A stretch of 64,000 bases of DNA from Silene conica (taxonomy: Eukaryota > Streptophyta > Magnoliopsida > Caryophyllales > Caryophyllaceae). The notes beneath the pieces are model-generated. The model saw only the letters and a list, made by a program, of their open reading frames with translations. It was not told the origin of the DNA and ran no database searches. The translations under genes and the position numbers were made by a program. Of the stretch, positions 44,209-54,084 are shown piece after piece; the stretch's first letter is position 1; each line of letters starts with the position of its first letter. The stretch lies in the NCBI GenBank assembly GCA_029255685.2, contig CM055312.2, positions 85,663,010-85,727,009 on the forward strand, given 5' to 3'.

Positions 44209-45378
44209 GAACGATTTTTTAAAATAATGTTCAAAAATCAAATAATTATCGTTTTGGGTTAATTTAAAAAATATTTGTCAAAATGGTGTCCACGTAGGTT
44301 CGGGTTTTCAAAACCTGAAACACGGGACAAACACGCCATTACTAATGGCGTGTTTATAGTAAGTAGGAAAAAAACCTCCTATAAAAGTAAACACGCCAAT
44401 GAAAATGACGTGTTTGGGAAAGAAACGCATCTCTCCCAATGGCGTGTCTAGATTGAGTGTTGGAAAATTCACTAAAAGAAAGATGCCATAACAAAGGGCG
44501 TGTTTTGACTTTGATATCAAGAGTAATACTTCGTATGTTGCTGCAGCAAATTCTCTCTCCTCAGGACATAAACCCACAAATTGAATGTTTGAACAAAATT
44601 GGGTTTCCATAGTCTAATGCCCATTTAAAGTCTTGATAATCAATCAGTTTCATTTCATAAATCAAAGTTAGCAAAGTTAGCGTAACTATATAATAGAGAA
44701 TCTCAATGATGGAAACTCGCACGACAAGAAATATTTTTAATTTTTCATGACACGGTGTCCAACGGCGCAACCGACAGAGGCGGCAAGTATAGTGCACTGA
44801 TCACCTTCCTTCCGCCTTTCCAACACTATGCAGTATGTCCGTCCGATCACCTTCCCTCCGCGCTGGTTTTTGTTCCATTTAGGCATCACCGAACATGATT
44901 TCGATCTTAACCGATCGGTTTTTTTACCAATTCGAACCACCATAAACAGTAGTTAGGTGTATTTAGTTGATGGGTTGTCGAGGAGTACCGCAAATTGGTG
45001 CTATGGTTATTTAGTATGGTTATGGATAGATGACAGGTTGTAATTATGGTGTATTATAAATTTACAATGGAGGTGAATGGCTGCTTGCTTGTATAAACTT
45101 TTGAGATTCATCTAGCATTTAATAGAAACATGCCAAGCCTCATGGCGTGTCTCATTTGCAAAAATCCGCCACTTATAACAGCGTGTTTCAGTCAGACTAA
45201 TTTATGTAAGCTTAAAATTTCATACAAACAAGAAACACGCCATTAGCAATGGGTGGTTGTTCCGTGTTTTAGGTTTTGAAAACCCGAGCCTACGTGGACA
45301 CCATTTTGACAAATAATTTTTAAACCAACCCAAAACGATAAATATTTTATTTTTGAACATTATTTTAAAAAATCGTTC
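44209..45378. mobile_element. MULE-type element with palindrome array (family B)
   Basis: A perfect 9-bp TSD GGGAAGTGA lies at 44200-44208 and 45379-45387. The terminal inverted repeats start GAACGATTTTTTAAAATAAT on both sides and stay similar for about 118 bp, including TGGTGTCCACGTAGG and GGGTTTTCAAAACCT. The high arm identity indicates a recent element. No transposase was found. The interior has palindromes based on AAACACGCCATT and a central 600-bp segment of unknown origin. Confidence 0.9.
44329..45257. repeat. Array of seven ACACGCCATT palindromes inside MULE B
   Basis: Units lie at 44329-44355, 44389-44415, 44423-44449, 44478-44506, 45126-45152, 45160-45188 and 45233-45257. The first is perfect: AAACACGCCATT, 3-base loop, AATGGCGTGTTT. 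The others carry substitutions in one or both arms. Four lie left and three right of the central segment. Confidence 0.85.
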
Positions 45379-45655
45379 GGGAAGTGAAGGGACCCTACCT
45401 AAATAATTTTTGTATGTTTTATGATTTTTCTAAGAAACCGATGCCCTAGATGATTTCATTTTATATTTGAATAAAAAATATAATTGTTGATTACTTTTAT
45501 TAAATTGTTTGACAAATATATTTTTAATTTCACCAAGTTAAAAATGTATTTTTTTGATTATTTAATTAATTTTTTTTCAATTTGTTTAAATTTATATACC
45601 TACTGTTTTAAGTCTATCAATTTCCTTCAAATTTCAAATGCAATTTTGTTATATA

Positions 45656-45850
45656 CTCCCTCCAATTTCTTGTATTGTTCCCTTTTAATTTTGACACAAG
45701 AAATAAGGAAATTAATTTGGACCACACAATACCCATGACCCCACACGAAATTGATTTTGGACCACACAAAGTTGTCTAAAAAAGGAAAAAGAGAACATTT
45801 ATGTAATTAGACCAAAACGAAAAGAGGAACATCATAGGAAATTGGAGGGG
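45656..45850. mobile_element. Stowaway-type MITE in the tandem copy
   Basis: TA-flanked, with ends CTCCCTCCAATTTC and (reverse complement) CCCCTCCAATTTC. 195 bp, non-coding. The other tandem copy lacks it. Confidence 0.8.
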
Positions 45851-46065
45851 TATGTTTTTTTTTGTAAATTGTGCCAAAATTATTATGTCTAAGCAATTTA
45901 CTATTTTTTTAGGTGACGTTCAGAATATAAGATAAGAATGTAATTAATTAAATCAATGTATCAAGAAAATTAAATTAAATCAAATCATGGAATGATATGT
46001 AGAGAATAATTAATTATTTACCAAGTGAGGAAGTGGGGGACACTACCTAAATAATTTTTTTCTCT

Positions 46066-46619
46066 CAATTTCTAAATATTTAAGGACCAATAGAGAGGTT
46101 TGAAATGTTGTGCCTTTTATAGAAAGAGATTTAAAAAGGGAGTTGCTAAATCACGAACAACATTTTACTCAATCCCGCACATTTTATCCTCTTATTCCGA
46201 TTGTACCCTTCACATTTCTCAACCAAACCAAGAGAAACAAAAGAGACTGAAAACCTAAAAACTCATCCAGCGCCTCGCACCAGCCACCACCCTCTCAACG
46301 CTCTTTCACCACCCTCCCAGCGTCGCTGACCTCCCCTCCACACCTTATCCCCTCGCCGACTACCTCTTTGTGCACTCAAACCTCACGCATTCACCTTTGA
46401 CACGACCACTCGATGCCGTCACAACTGCATGTACTCGACCCCACTGCAAATCGACGCCGCACTCGATGTCGACGCGTTTGACACTACCACTCGACCACCA
46501 TACGCTTGACTTGACCTGTACGCGCGCGTTTGTATGATGATAATTGCATGATTGATGATTCTAATAGGATATGCAGAATTATCAAACCCATCAAAAACCA
46601 TGATTGATGCCACATTGCA
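46066..46619. other. Cytosine-rich unclassified segment
   Basis: 46240-46450 is unusually C-rich (CACC, CTCC runs) compared with its surroundings. No protein domain could be read in any frame. It may be a captured 5' leader or first exon. Confidence 0.3.
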
Positions 46620-46881
46620 GACTACTCGGATATTGCCCACCGTGTTTTATGTGCTAAACTGAACCAGGATGAATGCCAAAACAAGCTCCAGGACTCCCCA
46701 TTTGATGCAAATCTTATCTCTCCTGAGAGGGACCTCATCAAACAGTATAAGAATCTAAGCAACATGGAACTTGACATGCTTTTGCAACGGGCAAAAACTG
46801 ACAACATCAAAATGGGAGACAGCTCTACGGGCTACTTCTTTGCAAAAATTGTCAAACAAAAGCACATGAGTACCATCTCTG
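46620..46881 (+). pseudogene. L1-type LINE ORF2 fragment (between endonuclease and RT)
   Basis: About 87 open codons read DYSDIAHRVLCAKLNQDECQ and then MLLQRAKTDNIKMGDSSTGY and FFAKIVKQKHMSTISE. The QRAK...GD..T.YFFAKI signature belongs to the L1 linker ahead of RT. Both ends are broken and no TSD is visible. Confidence 0.75.
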
Positions 46882-46884
46882 AAA

Positions 46885-47135
46885 ATGAAGTATACTAGCC
46901 CACATTGCTTGTAAAGAACGATCATTGTTAAGAGAAACAACCTTAAAGCCACAAGACTAGGATACTTCATTTTCACCACTAATTTATACATACTCATATC
47001 AACACCAATGAGTGTGTATATCTCATTAAGAAGATCATTATAGCTCATGTTACTACTAGCAAAAGTAAAAGACTCGTTACCACCTAAATAGGTCATACAC
47101 CCATCATCTTCAATTATTTCACCATTTTAATAACA
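46885..47135 (-). pseudogene. MuDR-type transposase N-terminal fragment
   Basis: On the minus strand GEIIEDDGCMTYLGGNESFT then SYNDLLNEIYTLIGVDMSMY and VVKMKYPS resemble the N-terminal region (GG, msYnDL, GvD, YPS) of plant MULE transposases. No DDE catalytic part is present, so it is a remnant. It abuts the LINE fragment at 46881. Confidence 0.55.
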
Positions 47136-47821
47136 CAATAAAGGAAAATGACTTGCTCAATAATTATAACAAAACAAAATTATATTAAACCACTTATAAC
47201 CACCTAAATTTAACAAAACTAATAAATATATGGGATAATAATCATAAATTAGAGCAACTAACTACTCTAATAACTACTAATTATGAAAGTAATAGCAACT
47301 GCCTTGGATTTCAATGGAGATTGAATTGAAAAACCCTTAATACTTGTTGATATTGCCTAGAGTATAATAATTTGAGTTCTAATTGAAATAATATATTAAT
47401 TTGAGGAGTTTATTAAGGCAAAATAGTTTAAGGTAGAGTAAGGTTTGATAAGAGAATTTTGTGTTTCGATGAATCAAATGAGTATGAAAAGGGTTTTTTT
47501 TGTGTTATGGTACCAGTGAAGCAAGTTGCTCACCGGCTAAGCGACTTGATTTTTTCTCTCATTTTCTTTTAATGAAAGGTGTCACAAAGGGGCATCTTCG
47601 TTTAGATATAGCAGTGAGGAACATGACTTCTTCTCCCAGGCTTGTCAAACTTAATCCTATGTGAATTCATTCTTGACAATTAGTTTCAAAGTCGACCTAT
47701 TTTGTTAATTGGTTTCTGTTTGCGCCCCATTTTAGAAAAAAAAAGTCCATAAAGTTCATTTGAGCATGTTTGGAAGGGGTTCGGGCGCACTTATTAGGCC
47801 ACATTAAGGAACATAATAAAT
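47136..47821. other. AT-rich intergenic DNA
   Basis: No supported feature. Confidence 0.4.
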
Positions 47822-48178
47822 GTTTATTTCATTGGGATAATCCAACCTATATCTCATCTTCTCATATTAATCTATACTAATGATAATTAAGAAAAATCCA
47901 ACCTATAACCTCATTTATCTTTCATTGAACTTTGACTATTTTTAAACCTTATTATCGGTAGGCTAGAAAGTTACCTTCACTTAATTTTTGTATAGGAAGA
48001 AAGAAAAACAAAAAGTAAGTCAAGGTGACGTGCTTGTTTACCGATAATAAGAGTTTAAAAATAGACAAAGTTCAATCAAAGATAATTGAGGTTATAGGTT
48101 GGATTTTTCTTAGTTAATCCTTAGTAGGGATTAATATGAGAAGATGTGATATAGTTTGGATTATTCCTATGAAATAAC
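47822..48178. mobile_element. Foldback MITE with about 145-bp arms
   Basis: The left arm GTTTATTTCATTGGGATAAT and the right-arm reverse complement GTTATTTCATAGGAATAATC stay alike through AAGAAAAATCCAACCTATAA and TTATTATCGGTA. The loop is only about 70 bp, so it can form a long hairpin RNA. No clear TSD. Confidence 0.75.
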
Positions 48179-48290
48179 CCCGTAATAAAGGTGGTCTCTC
48201 AATAATTTATATTGTCACTCAAACATTTATGTGTTATTATTAAAGGTAAAGATGTTTTTGTGTTATTATGAAGGGTGAAGTTAAATAGGA

Positions 48291-48600
48291 CTCCCTCATA
48301 TTCCATATTTCGTTCCCCTTTAGATTGGGCACAAAGATTAAGGTGAGGAATAAAATAAGTGTAAAAAATTGGGTGGGGTTTGGTGATAGGAGAGATGAAT
48401 GAATAATTAGGAATTAAATAAGAAATTATGGGTCACAAACATTAAAAAAATAATAAAATAGGAGTAAAAGAGTTGGTGGGGTTTGGTAATAGGAGAGAAA
48501 ATGAATAAAATAAAAATAAAAATTTCCAAAATAAGAAATGGAAGAAAACCTGAATAATCCGTTTTTTGAAATAGGGAAAAAAATATAGAATATGAGGGAG
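48291..48600. mobile_element. Stowaway-like MITE
   Basis: The ends CTCCCTCATATTCCATATTT and (reverse complement) CTCCCTCATATTCTATATTT match over about 20 bp. The right border is TA; the left TA is lost (GA). Confidence 0.75.
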
Positions 48601-51248
48601 TATCAATTAGTAATGAACTTAATTTGTTATCATGCACATCAACTTTGACGTTGTAAATTGTTGTAATATGCGGATAAATGATTACATTAATATTCAGAAA
48701 TAACTAATTAAGCTAGTTGATATTTATTAAATTGATGTTTATAAAACTACTACAGAGTAATATTTAGAATGAATAACGTCATAATTAAATGGGAAATATT
48801 TTTACCCTATACAAAGTTTTCGGTGTGCCCGGTTAATTTCCGATTTCCTCACTTTCATCGGCTTATTCATTTTAGCTTATGGGGAAACAATACATGCATG
48901 CATGCGATATTGGAAGAAATTTTGTTTAAAATTAATGTCGAGAAAAAAATACTTAAAAAAAATGACTCTAAAACAACTGGAAAAAAAAAACCTATTCACA
49001 TACATGTAAATTGAATCTAGTTAAACGCATCACTAAACTTACATTACTCAACCACTAGGAAACAATTTAAAACCTATGACTATTATACTAATATAAACTA
49101 CAACGCAGACACATACAACACTAACAATCCTAATATTTTTTTCTGAAACTTTTCATCAACACAACTAACAAGATGGCATTTAATGGACCTTACCGATGCT
49201 TACATGAAAAATGTGAAAATGGTAACGTTATATTTACTTTAAAATCGATTCTTGAAAAAAATGGTAAAAGTCAGGGACGGATGCACGAATTTGGGTTCGG
49301 GAGGGGACAAATTATTTCAATCATAATTTCGATATTGTTTTGCTTTTATATACTTATGATCCAAATAATATTTTGTATGATAATAAAAATTTGTTTTATT
49401 TTATTTCAACTAAAAATATGGAAATTACTATTCAAATCTATCTGGATAAAATTTTTACTTCCAAAAATATTCAATTTTGAAAGATAAAAATCTTAAATAT
49501 ATAAAAGTATGGATAATCATAATGTATGTTAACTGGTATATTTAATATTAAATTATATATAATTTACAATAAAAGGTTAGAAATTTTTATTTTTATTTTA
49601 ACAAAGTTCTTTTAGGTTGAATTAATTACATAACCAAAAAAATTAAAATAATAATAATAACAATAATCGTGACAAAACAGTAATAAACGTAACAATATTC
49701 GTGGTAAAATACTAATAGTCCGTTACAAATATTTAGTAAATTGTGGAAAATAAATTTACATATAAAAAAAATAATAATAACAATAATCGTGTCAAAACAG
49801 TAATAAACGTAACAATATTCGTGGCAAAATACTAATAGTTCGTTACAAATGTTTAGTAAATTGTGGAAAATAAATTTACATATGAAAACCATAATAATGT
49901 AACTTGTGGGGTTCAAACATGTGCCTACAAACTAACAGTGCTCTTCATTTACCACTACATTCTATGTAGCGTTTGTGGTTCGAGATTTCATTATACCTTG
50001 ACCTACTACGATCATAGTCATGGCGATGGAGGACCACCTGTGCCGCCTCTCAACCGCTGTTAAACTCCAGCGTAGTGGGTTGGTCAGCTTCTCAGTTTGA
50101 TTGCATTTGGTAGTTTTTGAAATACTTATAAGAGGCTTAATAAAGTTTTAGGTATCAACTTAGTTTTAGTGATGAGTAGTTCACGTTTTAAGAAATAGTG
50201 TTATGTACTCCATATATGACTAGTTCTTGTTTTAAGAAATAGTGTTATTATATGTACTTCATAGCTTTAGATTATATTGTGGAGAGGAATATTGTTTACT
50301 TGCAATACCGTTAATTTTTATATTTTCTGTCTTTATTTCTGAGCCATTATATTTCCATTTTTTAGGTCAAATAAAATTGAACTAAACTCAGTGTATTAGA
50401 TTAAATTCTTCATCGATTATAAGCATTCTCAAAATAGAAAACTACTTAGTTAACTAGACATAAATAAAATAAGTAAACTAATGTTGAAAAGGTGGAGAGT
50501 ATATGTCTAGTGTCTTATAGATAAAAATATTATAAGGCCTACGGATATTTGAATTATGACAAGGTTATTATGAAAATAAATCAGTTAATTTGCTAAATAT
50601 GTATATCCATAAAATGAGACTAGTGTGTGCTAATTTTTAGTAAGAGTTATGTTGCTATGCATATTAAAAAAGTGAATGGGTAATGCGAGAGACGAGAGGT
50701 GAGAGAAATTCAGCAAAATAACGATTTCATTACACGGAACTATTTAAGACCAGTGAGATGGATATAGGCATACAAAATTCTCAGTTATGATTGACATTTT
50801 TCGTAATAAATTTATAATTTTTAATATAAAGTAAATGGGAGAACAAGAAGAAACCAACTAGGAGAGAACTTATGCGACGTCACAAACTTTTAACTGTCAT
50901 AAAGAAGATTTATTAATAAACTTATACAAGGGTGGCACTAGGATTAAAATGCATGTAGGGCTATTGATGTGCTTATTATTTCCACACTCTTGCTGTAAAA
51001 CCCCTCGCGAACGCGGAAATATAAAACATACAAAGTACTAAAAATGCAGCGGAATTAAAACTTTTTAAACATAAACAACATGCGAGGTGAATTAAAACTG
51101 AAACTGGAAACTGAAAAACTGATATAAACAAAATAGATAAGTTTAACAGTTCTAAGTACGGAAACCAAATATATACAAAGCCTGGGATGGAACATCCCTA
51201 CAGGCACCAAAAGATAAACAATATCAAACTAGAGTCTAGCTACCCAAC
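48601..51248. other. Mostly AT-rich intergenic DNA
   Basis: No gene recognised except the tandem duplication at 49640-49885. A hAT-like start (CAGGGACGGATGCACG at 49272) has no matching right end. 50990-51240 contains a GC-richer patch (CCCCTCGCGAACGCGG) that may be retroelement debris. Confidence 0.4.
49640..49885. repeat. Two-copy tandem repeat, about 122 bp
   Basis: Copies starting near 49643 and 49765 share AATAATAATAACAATAATCG, AACAGTAATAAACGTAACAA and AATTGTGGAAAATAAATTTA with only a few differences. The duplication appears recent. Confidence 0.85.
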
Positions 51249-52796
51249 ACAGATGCTCTTATCCAGAATCTCATTGGGTTAGTCCAGAAGGAATCCCAGG
51301 CTAGGGAAGCGGGGATGAAGATGTTAGAATCTCAGATTGCTCAAATCGCGAGCAAGAACGATACCAGGGCTCCAGGTCAACTTCCGACCAAGACGGACAA
51401 GAAAAAAGAGACTCTAAACATCATATCCTTAAGAAGTGGAGCCAAGGTGGGAGGCGAGAAGCAAAAAGAAAAACAGCCGAAGCCGATTGACAGCGAGAAG
51501 GGTCGACCGACCCAGGAGCCAGGTCGACCGACCTCTGAACAGATTCAGCAAAATCCCGTTGTACAGGAAACAGGTCGATCGACCGAGGAAGAGGGTCGAC
51601 CGACCCCCGATGCGGAACATGAAGCTGCCTTTCGTCCCGAATTGCCAAACAACTTAAGGGATTTCCTTTTTCGGGGTGACAAGACCCCTGGATTTCTGAA
51701 AAGGGCTGCAAATACTGACTCTTCAGCCCCTCCTTTCCCGGAGAGACTCATACCTACAAAGGAACAGGTATCCTTCGATAAATTTAAAGACGTAATTCGT
51801 TCATTGAATGTTCAAGTTCCGTTTTTAGAGTTAGTTCAGCAGGTTCCTTCGTATATTAAATTTATGAGACAACTTTTGTCACGAAAGAGGTCTTTAGATA
51901 AAGTTGAGTCAGTTGCCCTAACTGAGGAATCCTCCAGCTTCCTATCGCATGTCATTGCCCCTCATAAACTGGAGGACCCTGGAAGTTTTTCTGTCCCCTG
52001 CAATATAGGAACTTTCCCTGTGAAAAAGGCCCTATGCGACTTATGAGCTAGTATCAGTGTTATGCCCCTTAGTGTAGCCCTAAAACTTGGAATGACCAAT
52101 TTTGCTGTGACTAGTATGACTGTCCAGATGGCGGACCGTACGTCTATGGAACCCGTAGGGGTGTTGGAAAACATCCCTGTGCGTATAGACAGATTTTTCT
52201 TCCCTGTAGACTTCGTAATTTTGGACATCCCTGAGGATGCCCACATACCTATAATACTAGGAAGACCTTTTCTCCACACTGCGGGAGCCATCATAGACGT
52301 GGGCACTGGGACTTTAACTTTCAAAGTAGGAAAGCATTCCATTATTTATGGCCTATCTTATAGGAAAAAGGATGTTATGACCCCTATTACTTGTAATGCT
52401 ATTGCTTCTGAAAAGAAGTACAAGGTCATCACTACTTCTCCTATTTTATTGCCTACTCTTATACCTGTTTTTACACCTCCGCCCCAGATTGGGAGCGATA
52501 TGGAGGATATTTCTATTGTCACTAATGCAGGAGTTGGTTTGGGGAAACCCAAAATAAAGGAGGCTACCGTGCAAAGAGGAGGAATGAGATTCTTAAGCTA
52601 CAAGGAAGATGAAGACCCAGATATCAAGGATAGAGAGGACAAAGAAAAGAAAAGACAAGCTCAAGAGAAGAGTCCGTCGCATATGCTTTGCGGCGGAGAG
52701 GAGACGTGTTTTGCTATTCAAGCAAACACTGTGGAGACTACGGCATGTCGTCAAAAGCCGTGGTCGGAGATATTCCGCATCTTTAGCGGATAGTTG
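51249..52796 (+). pseudogene. Gypsy gag-protease with a stop in the protease active site
   Basis: The frame is open from about 51249. MKMLESQIAQIASKNDTRAP is a gag C-terminal segment. A charged linker with four GRPT/GRST repeats encoded by the GGTCGACCGACC motif follows, then LPNNLRDFLF and RSLNVQVPFLELVQQVPSYI. The protease begins at DPGSFSVPCNIG. The active-site region should read D-(S/L)-G-A-S, but the glycine codon is TGA (52045-52047). The frame continues with ASISVMP, and the flap/C-terminal part PIILGRPFLHTAGAIIDVGT is intact. It ends at TAG after FRIFSG. One further lesion is the missing 5' end. No downstream pol. Confidence 0.85.
51501..51605. repeat. Paired GGTCGRYCGACC motifs, pairs 1 and 2 (coding)
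   Basis: 12-mers start at 51501 and 51522, and at 51573 and 51594: each pair is exactly 21 bp apart with a 9-base spacer. Variants are GGTCGACCGACC three times and GGTCGATCGACC once. In frame they encode Gly-Arg-Pro-Thr (or Ser) repeats in gag. Confidence 0.95.
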
Positions 52797-53001
52797 TTTC
52801 AATTCTCAGTTTTTAAGACAATTTACTTTCGTTGTTGAGACTTTTTAAGTTTGCTTGCTTTTTAGTTTAGAACTTTTTCCGTTGTGCTTGCGTAGTTAAG
52901 ACTTTTTGGACTTGTTTCTGGCATCTCGCGCATGTGCTGGGCATATATATAAGTACTTTTTCAGGTTTAACGAAGAAACGAAGACCGCTGCGCAGCAGAG
53001 G

Positions 53002-53089
53002 GGTCGACCGACCGTAAATATGGGTCGGTCGACCTAGTCCCTGCATTCCGCAGGAAGGTCGGTCGACCCAAAATATAGGTCGGTCGACC
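53002..53089. repeat. Paired GGTCGRYCGACC motifs, pairs 3 and 4 (spacer)
   Basis: 12-mers start at 53002 and 53023, and at 53057 and 53078, again 21 bp apart. Pair 3 is inverted (GGTCGACCGACC then GGTCGGTCGACC) and could form a perfect 12-bp stem with a 9-base loop. Non-coding. Confidence 0.95.
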
Positions 53090-53183
53090 CACCCGTCCAT
53101 CACAGCCTATTCGTTTCTTCCTCGGGAATCGTGCAAACATCTTGGGTACTTGAGTGGACTGCTAGCCACCAAAACCTCCCAGC

Positions 53184-53211
53184 TGACGCTGGTTTGGGGA
53201 GGTTTTTCACA
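53184..53211. repeat. Hairpin in the gypsy spacer
   Basis: CCTCCCAGCTGACGCTGGTT followed by TGGGGAGG gives a CCTCCC(A)/(T)GGGGAGG stem around a second small stem CAGC/GCTG. Similar hairpins follow the coding region in some Ty3 elements; the role is unknown. Confidence 0.5.
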
Positions 53212-54084
53212 CACTTCATAGCCCAATGAGTTCTTTCCAGTTTTTCCTTGGTTTTTATTTACTTGCATCTTTCTTTTGATTTTCCAAAACCTTTACTTAG
53301 GCTAATGCACAATGGGGACATTGTGCGGGTTGGTTTGGGGAATGGTTTCGTGTCACATGCATCGCATTTTGTCACACGTTCATTGCATTTCTGTCTTGCA
53401 TTGTTCTTTTCTTTATTTTCCTTACCTATACAAAAGAAAAATAAAAAAAAAAAAAAATAGTAAAATTTCAAAAAAAATAAAAAAAATGCACGTTTATTTT
53501 AGCATATAGGTCGAGTCGGAACTAGAGTATTTCAAGGAGGATTTTGCTTTCTTACATGTTTATGCCTTTACCATTGCCTCGTCAACTTGTTTTAGTATGA
53601 AAGTCTTTTGCATATCTACAAGTTTTCGTCAAACTATCTGTATATCTTGAGACTTGACTTCTACCTTGGCAACCTACTATACATTCTGAGTTTTAGAGCC
53701 TTATTCCTGGTGTCATTTTTAAACCAGTTGTCTAGGATGTGAGTAGTACTCCCCTTGGAACACGTTACATCAATATGCATGCATAAACATGAACTTGAAT
53801 TACTATATACTTGTTTTACTTTCTCGTTTTGTGAGTCTTGATATGTGCATTTGGGATCCTTTTTCTCATATTTACCCATAAGCTTCACATAGCCAAAATT
53901 GCCTTTTTATTCCCCCAAAACTACATCCCATACTTAGCCTACCTTTCCAAGCTAGTATTTGTGGTCTTTGGTTTATTTTGAAGCATCTTTTTTTTTGGTA
54001 AAATGTAAGCATTTCCATTCCTTCCATAACCTCATACAGATACATCAAACAGATTCCAATTAAAACACAGTAAATAAGACCAGC

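Larger units (their letters stand above)
43845..46065. repeat. Tandem duplication (about 400-bp unit) split by a MULE and a MITE
   Basis: Copy 1 (43845-44208, continuing 45388-45414) and copy 2 (45415-45650 plus 45900-46065) share TATGATTTTTCTAAGAAAC, TTTAATTTCACCAAGTTAAA and ATTAATTATTTACCAAGT in order. MULE B interrupts copy 1 near its end; a Stowaway-like MITE interrupts copy 2. The duplication therefore predates both insertions. Confidence 0.8.

Noticed and set aside
46240..46450. C-rich segment as a proline-rich protein exon
   Set aside because: No open frame with start, splice sites or domain could be supported.
49272..50060. hAT element starting CAGGGACGGATGCACG
   Set aside because: No matching right terminus or 8-bp TSD found near the candidate end around 50060.
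50990..51240. 5' LTR of the gypsy element
   Set aside because: It shows no similarity to the LTR at 59624-61192 and lacks TGATGC/GCATCA borders, so the 5' LTR is absent.
51501..51605. The GGTCGACCGACC repeats as a CRISPR array
   Set aside because: Nuclear plant DNA, 9-base spacers, repeats reaching over 9 kb through coding and LTR DNA; not a CRISPR layout.
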